NCBI RefSeq assembly: GCF_002211445.1
Contig: NZ_LSTO01000001.1
Span: 4,067,935 to 4,103,418, forward strand
Length of the DNA: 35,484 nt
DNA from: Noviherbaspirillum denitrificans
GTDB lineage: Bacteria > Pseudomonadota > Gammaproteobacteria > Burkholderiales > Burkholderiaceae_D
Reading direction: 5' to 3'
This document shows positions 35,091 to 35,484 of this stretch, one piece after another. The translations under genes were made by a program, and so were the position numbers. The stretch's first letter is position 1. Every line of letters starts with the position of its first letter. Below the pieces are notes generated by a model. It did no database searches and had not been told where the DNA came from. It saw only the letters and a list, made by a program, of their open reading frames with translations.

Positions 35091-35484
35091 TTGAGCCGCT
35101 CTCGTGAACGTCGTGTCGTAGTGACCGGCCTCGGATGCGTTTCGCCCATTGGCAATTCGATTGCTGATTCTTGGGCTGCGCTAATCGAAGGCAAGTCTGG
35201 CATTGCGACCATCACCAAATTTGACGCCACGCCTTTTTCCACCCGCTTTGCCGGCGAGGTCAAGGGCTTCAATATCGAGGATTACATCCCCGGTAAGGAG
35301 GCGCGTCACATGGATGACTTCATCCACTTCGGGATGGCCGCAGGTATACAGGCGATTCAGGACAGCGGCCTGACCGCAACCGAGGAAAATGCCGAGCGTA
35401 TCGGCGTTATCGTCGGTTCCGGTATCGGCGGGCTTCCGATGATCGAAGAAACGCACGCTGAACTGACGAATCGCGGCCCCCGCC
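35091..35484 (+). CDS. fabF: 3-oxoacyl-ACP synthase II (KAS II), partial (3' end outside window)
   Basis: The first 131 codons are present and the frame stays open to the window end. RRVVVTGLGCVSPIGNSI near the start is the KAS I/II signature, followed by FDATPFSTRFAGEVKGF and KEARHMDDFIHFGMAA. The catalytic Cys and His residues lie beyond the window. The start is TTG at 35091, preceded by AGGAG six bases upstream; no in-frame ATG occurs in a suitable place. It elongates acyl-ACP with malonyl-ACP, and its position after acpP is the usual one. Confidence 0.93.
   Translation, partial: MSRSRERRVVVTGLGCVSPIGNSIADSWAALIEGKSGIATITKFDATPFSTRFAGEVKGFNIEDYIPGKEARHMDDFIHFGMAAGIQAIQDSGLTATEENAERIGVIVGSGIGGLPMIEETHAELTNRGPR

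Noticed and set aside
1-35484. Defence island, CRISPR, toxin-antitoxin or mobile element
   Set aside because: No repeat-spacer array, transposase, integrase, nuclease or toxin-like gene pair was seen; every substantial gene fits exopolysaccharide or housekeeping families.

Overview
The window looks like a chromosomal segment of a betaproteobacterium of the order Burkholderiales, most likely Oxalobacteraceae (Herbaspirillum/Noviherbaspirillum type). This rests on high GC coding sequence, the order yceD-rpmF-plsX-fabHDG-acpP-fabF, the rne/rluC divergent pair, and the downstream gph-like, Rieske and sppA genes. The taxon is an inference from gene order and protein style, not from a database search. 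No insertion sequence, prophage, CRISPR array, tRNA or rRNA gene was seen.

Region 1 (1-11686, all minus strand) is an exopolysaccharide gene cluster read leftwards. It starts with the phosphoglycosyl transferase that loads the first sugar on undecaprenyl phosphate. Then come galU (UDP-glucose), gmd and fcl (GDP-mannose to GDP-L-fucose), a Wzy-like polymerase, a Wzx-like flippase, and four glycosyltransferases; the last of these is cut by the left edge. Together they describe a Wzx/Wzy-dependent, probably fucose-containing, polysaccharide. The chain-length and outer-membrane export genes and GDP-mannose supply genes are not in the window.

Region 2 (11687-17628) begins with a 465-bp regulatory gap carrying palindromes and spaced direct repeats. 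It is followed on the plus strand by a group II truncated haemoglobin, rmuC, a CNNM/CorC-type membrane protein and a long acyl-CoA:carboxylate CoA-transferase with an extra C-terminal domain.

Region 3 (17625-24416, minus strand) holds moeA, moaA, a chromate-transporter family gene and rne (RNase E). A clear Rho-independent terminator follows rne. mobA, often found between moaA and moeA in relatives, is absent.

Region 4 (24417-28527) is the long rne/rluC intergenic region, then rluC, a HAD phosphatase, a small Rieske ferredoxin and sppA on the plus strand. After sppA lies a structured small RNA gene with its own sigma-70 promoter and terminator; it may be a divergent 6S RNA.

Region 5 (28539-29910, minus strand) holds an RsmI-like methyltransferase and a Maf/YceF-type pyrophosphatase. 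Region 6 (30016-35484, plus strand) is the ribosome/fatty-acid cluster yceD, rpmF, plsX, fabH, fabD, fabG, acpP and the start of fabF, with promoters before yceD, rpmF and acpP and a terminator after rpmF.

Most of the window is well-known housekeeping and exopolysaccharide biology. I did not find a convincing undescribed multi-gene system. The items most worth a second look are the small RNA at 28359-28527, the extra domain on the CoA-transferase, the repeats in the 11.7-12.1 kb gap and the rne leader.
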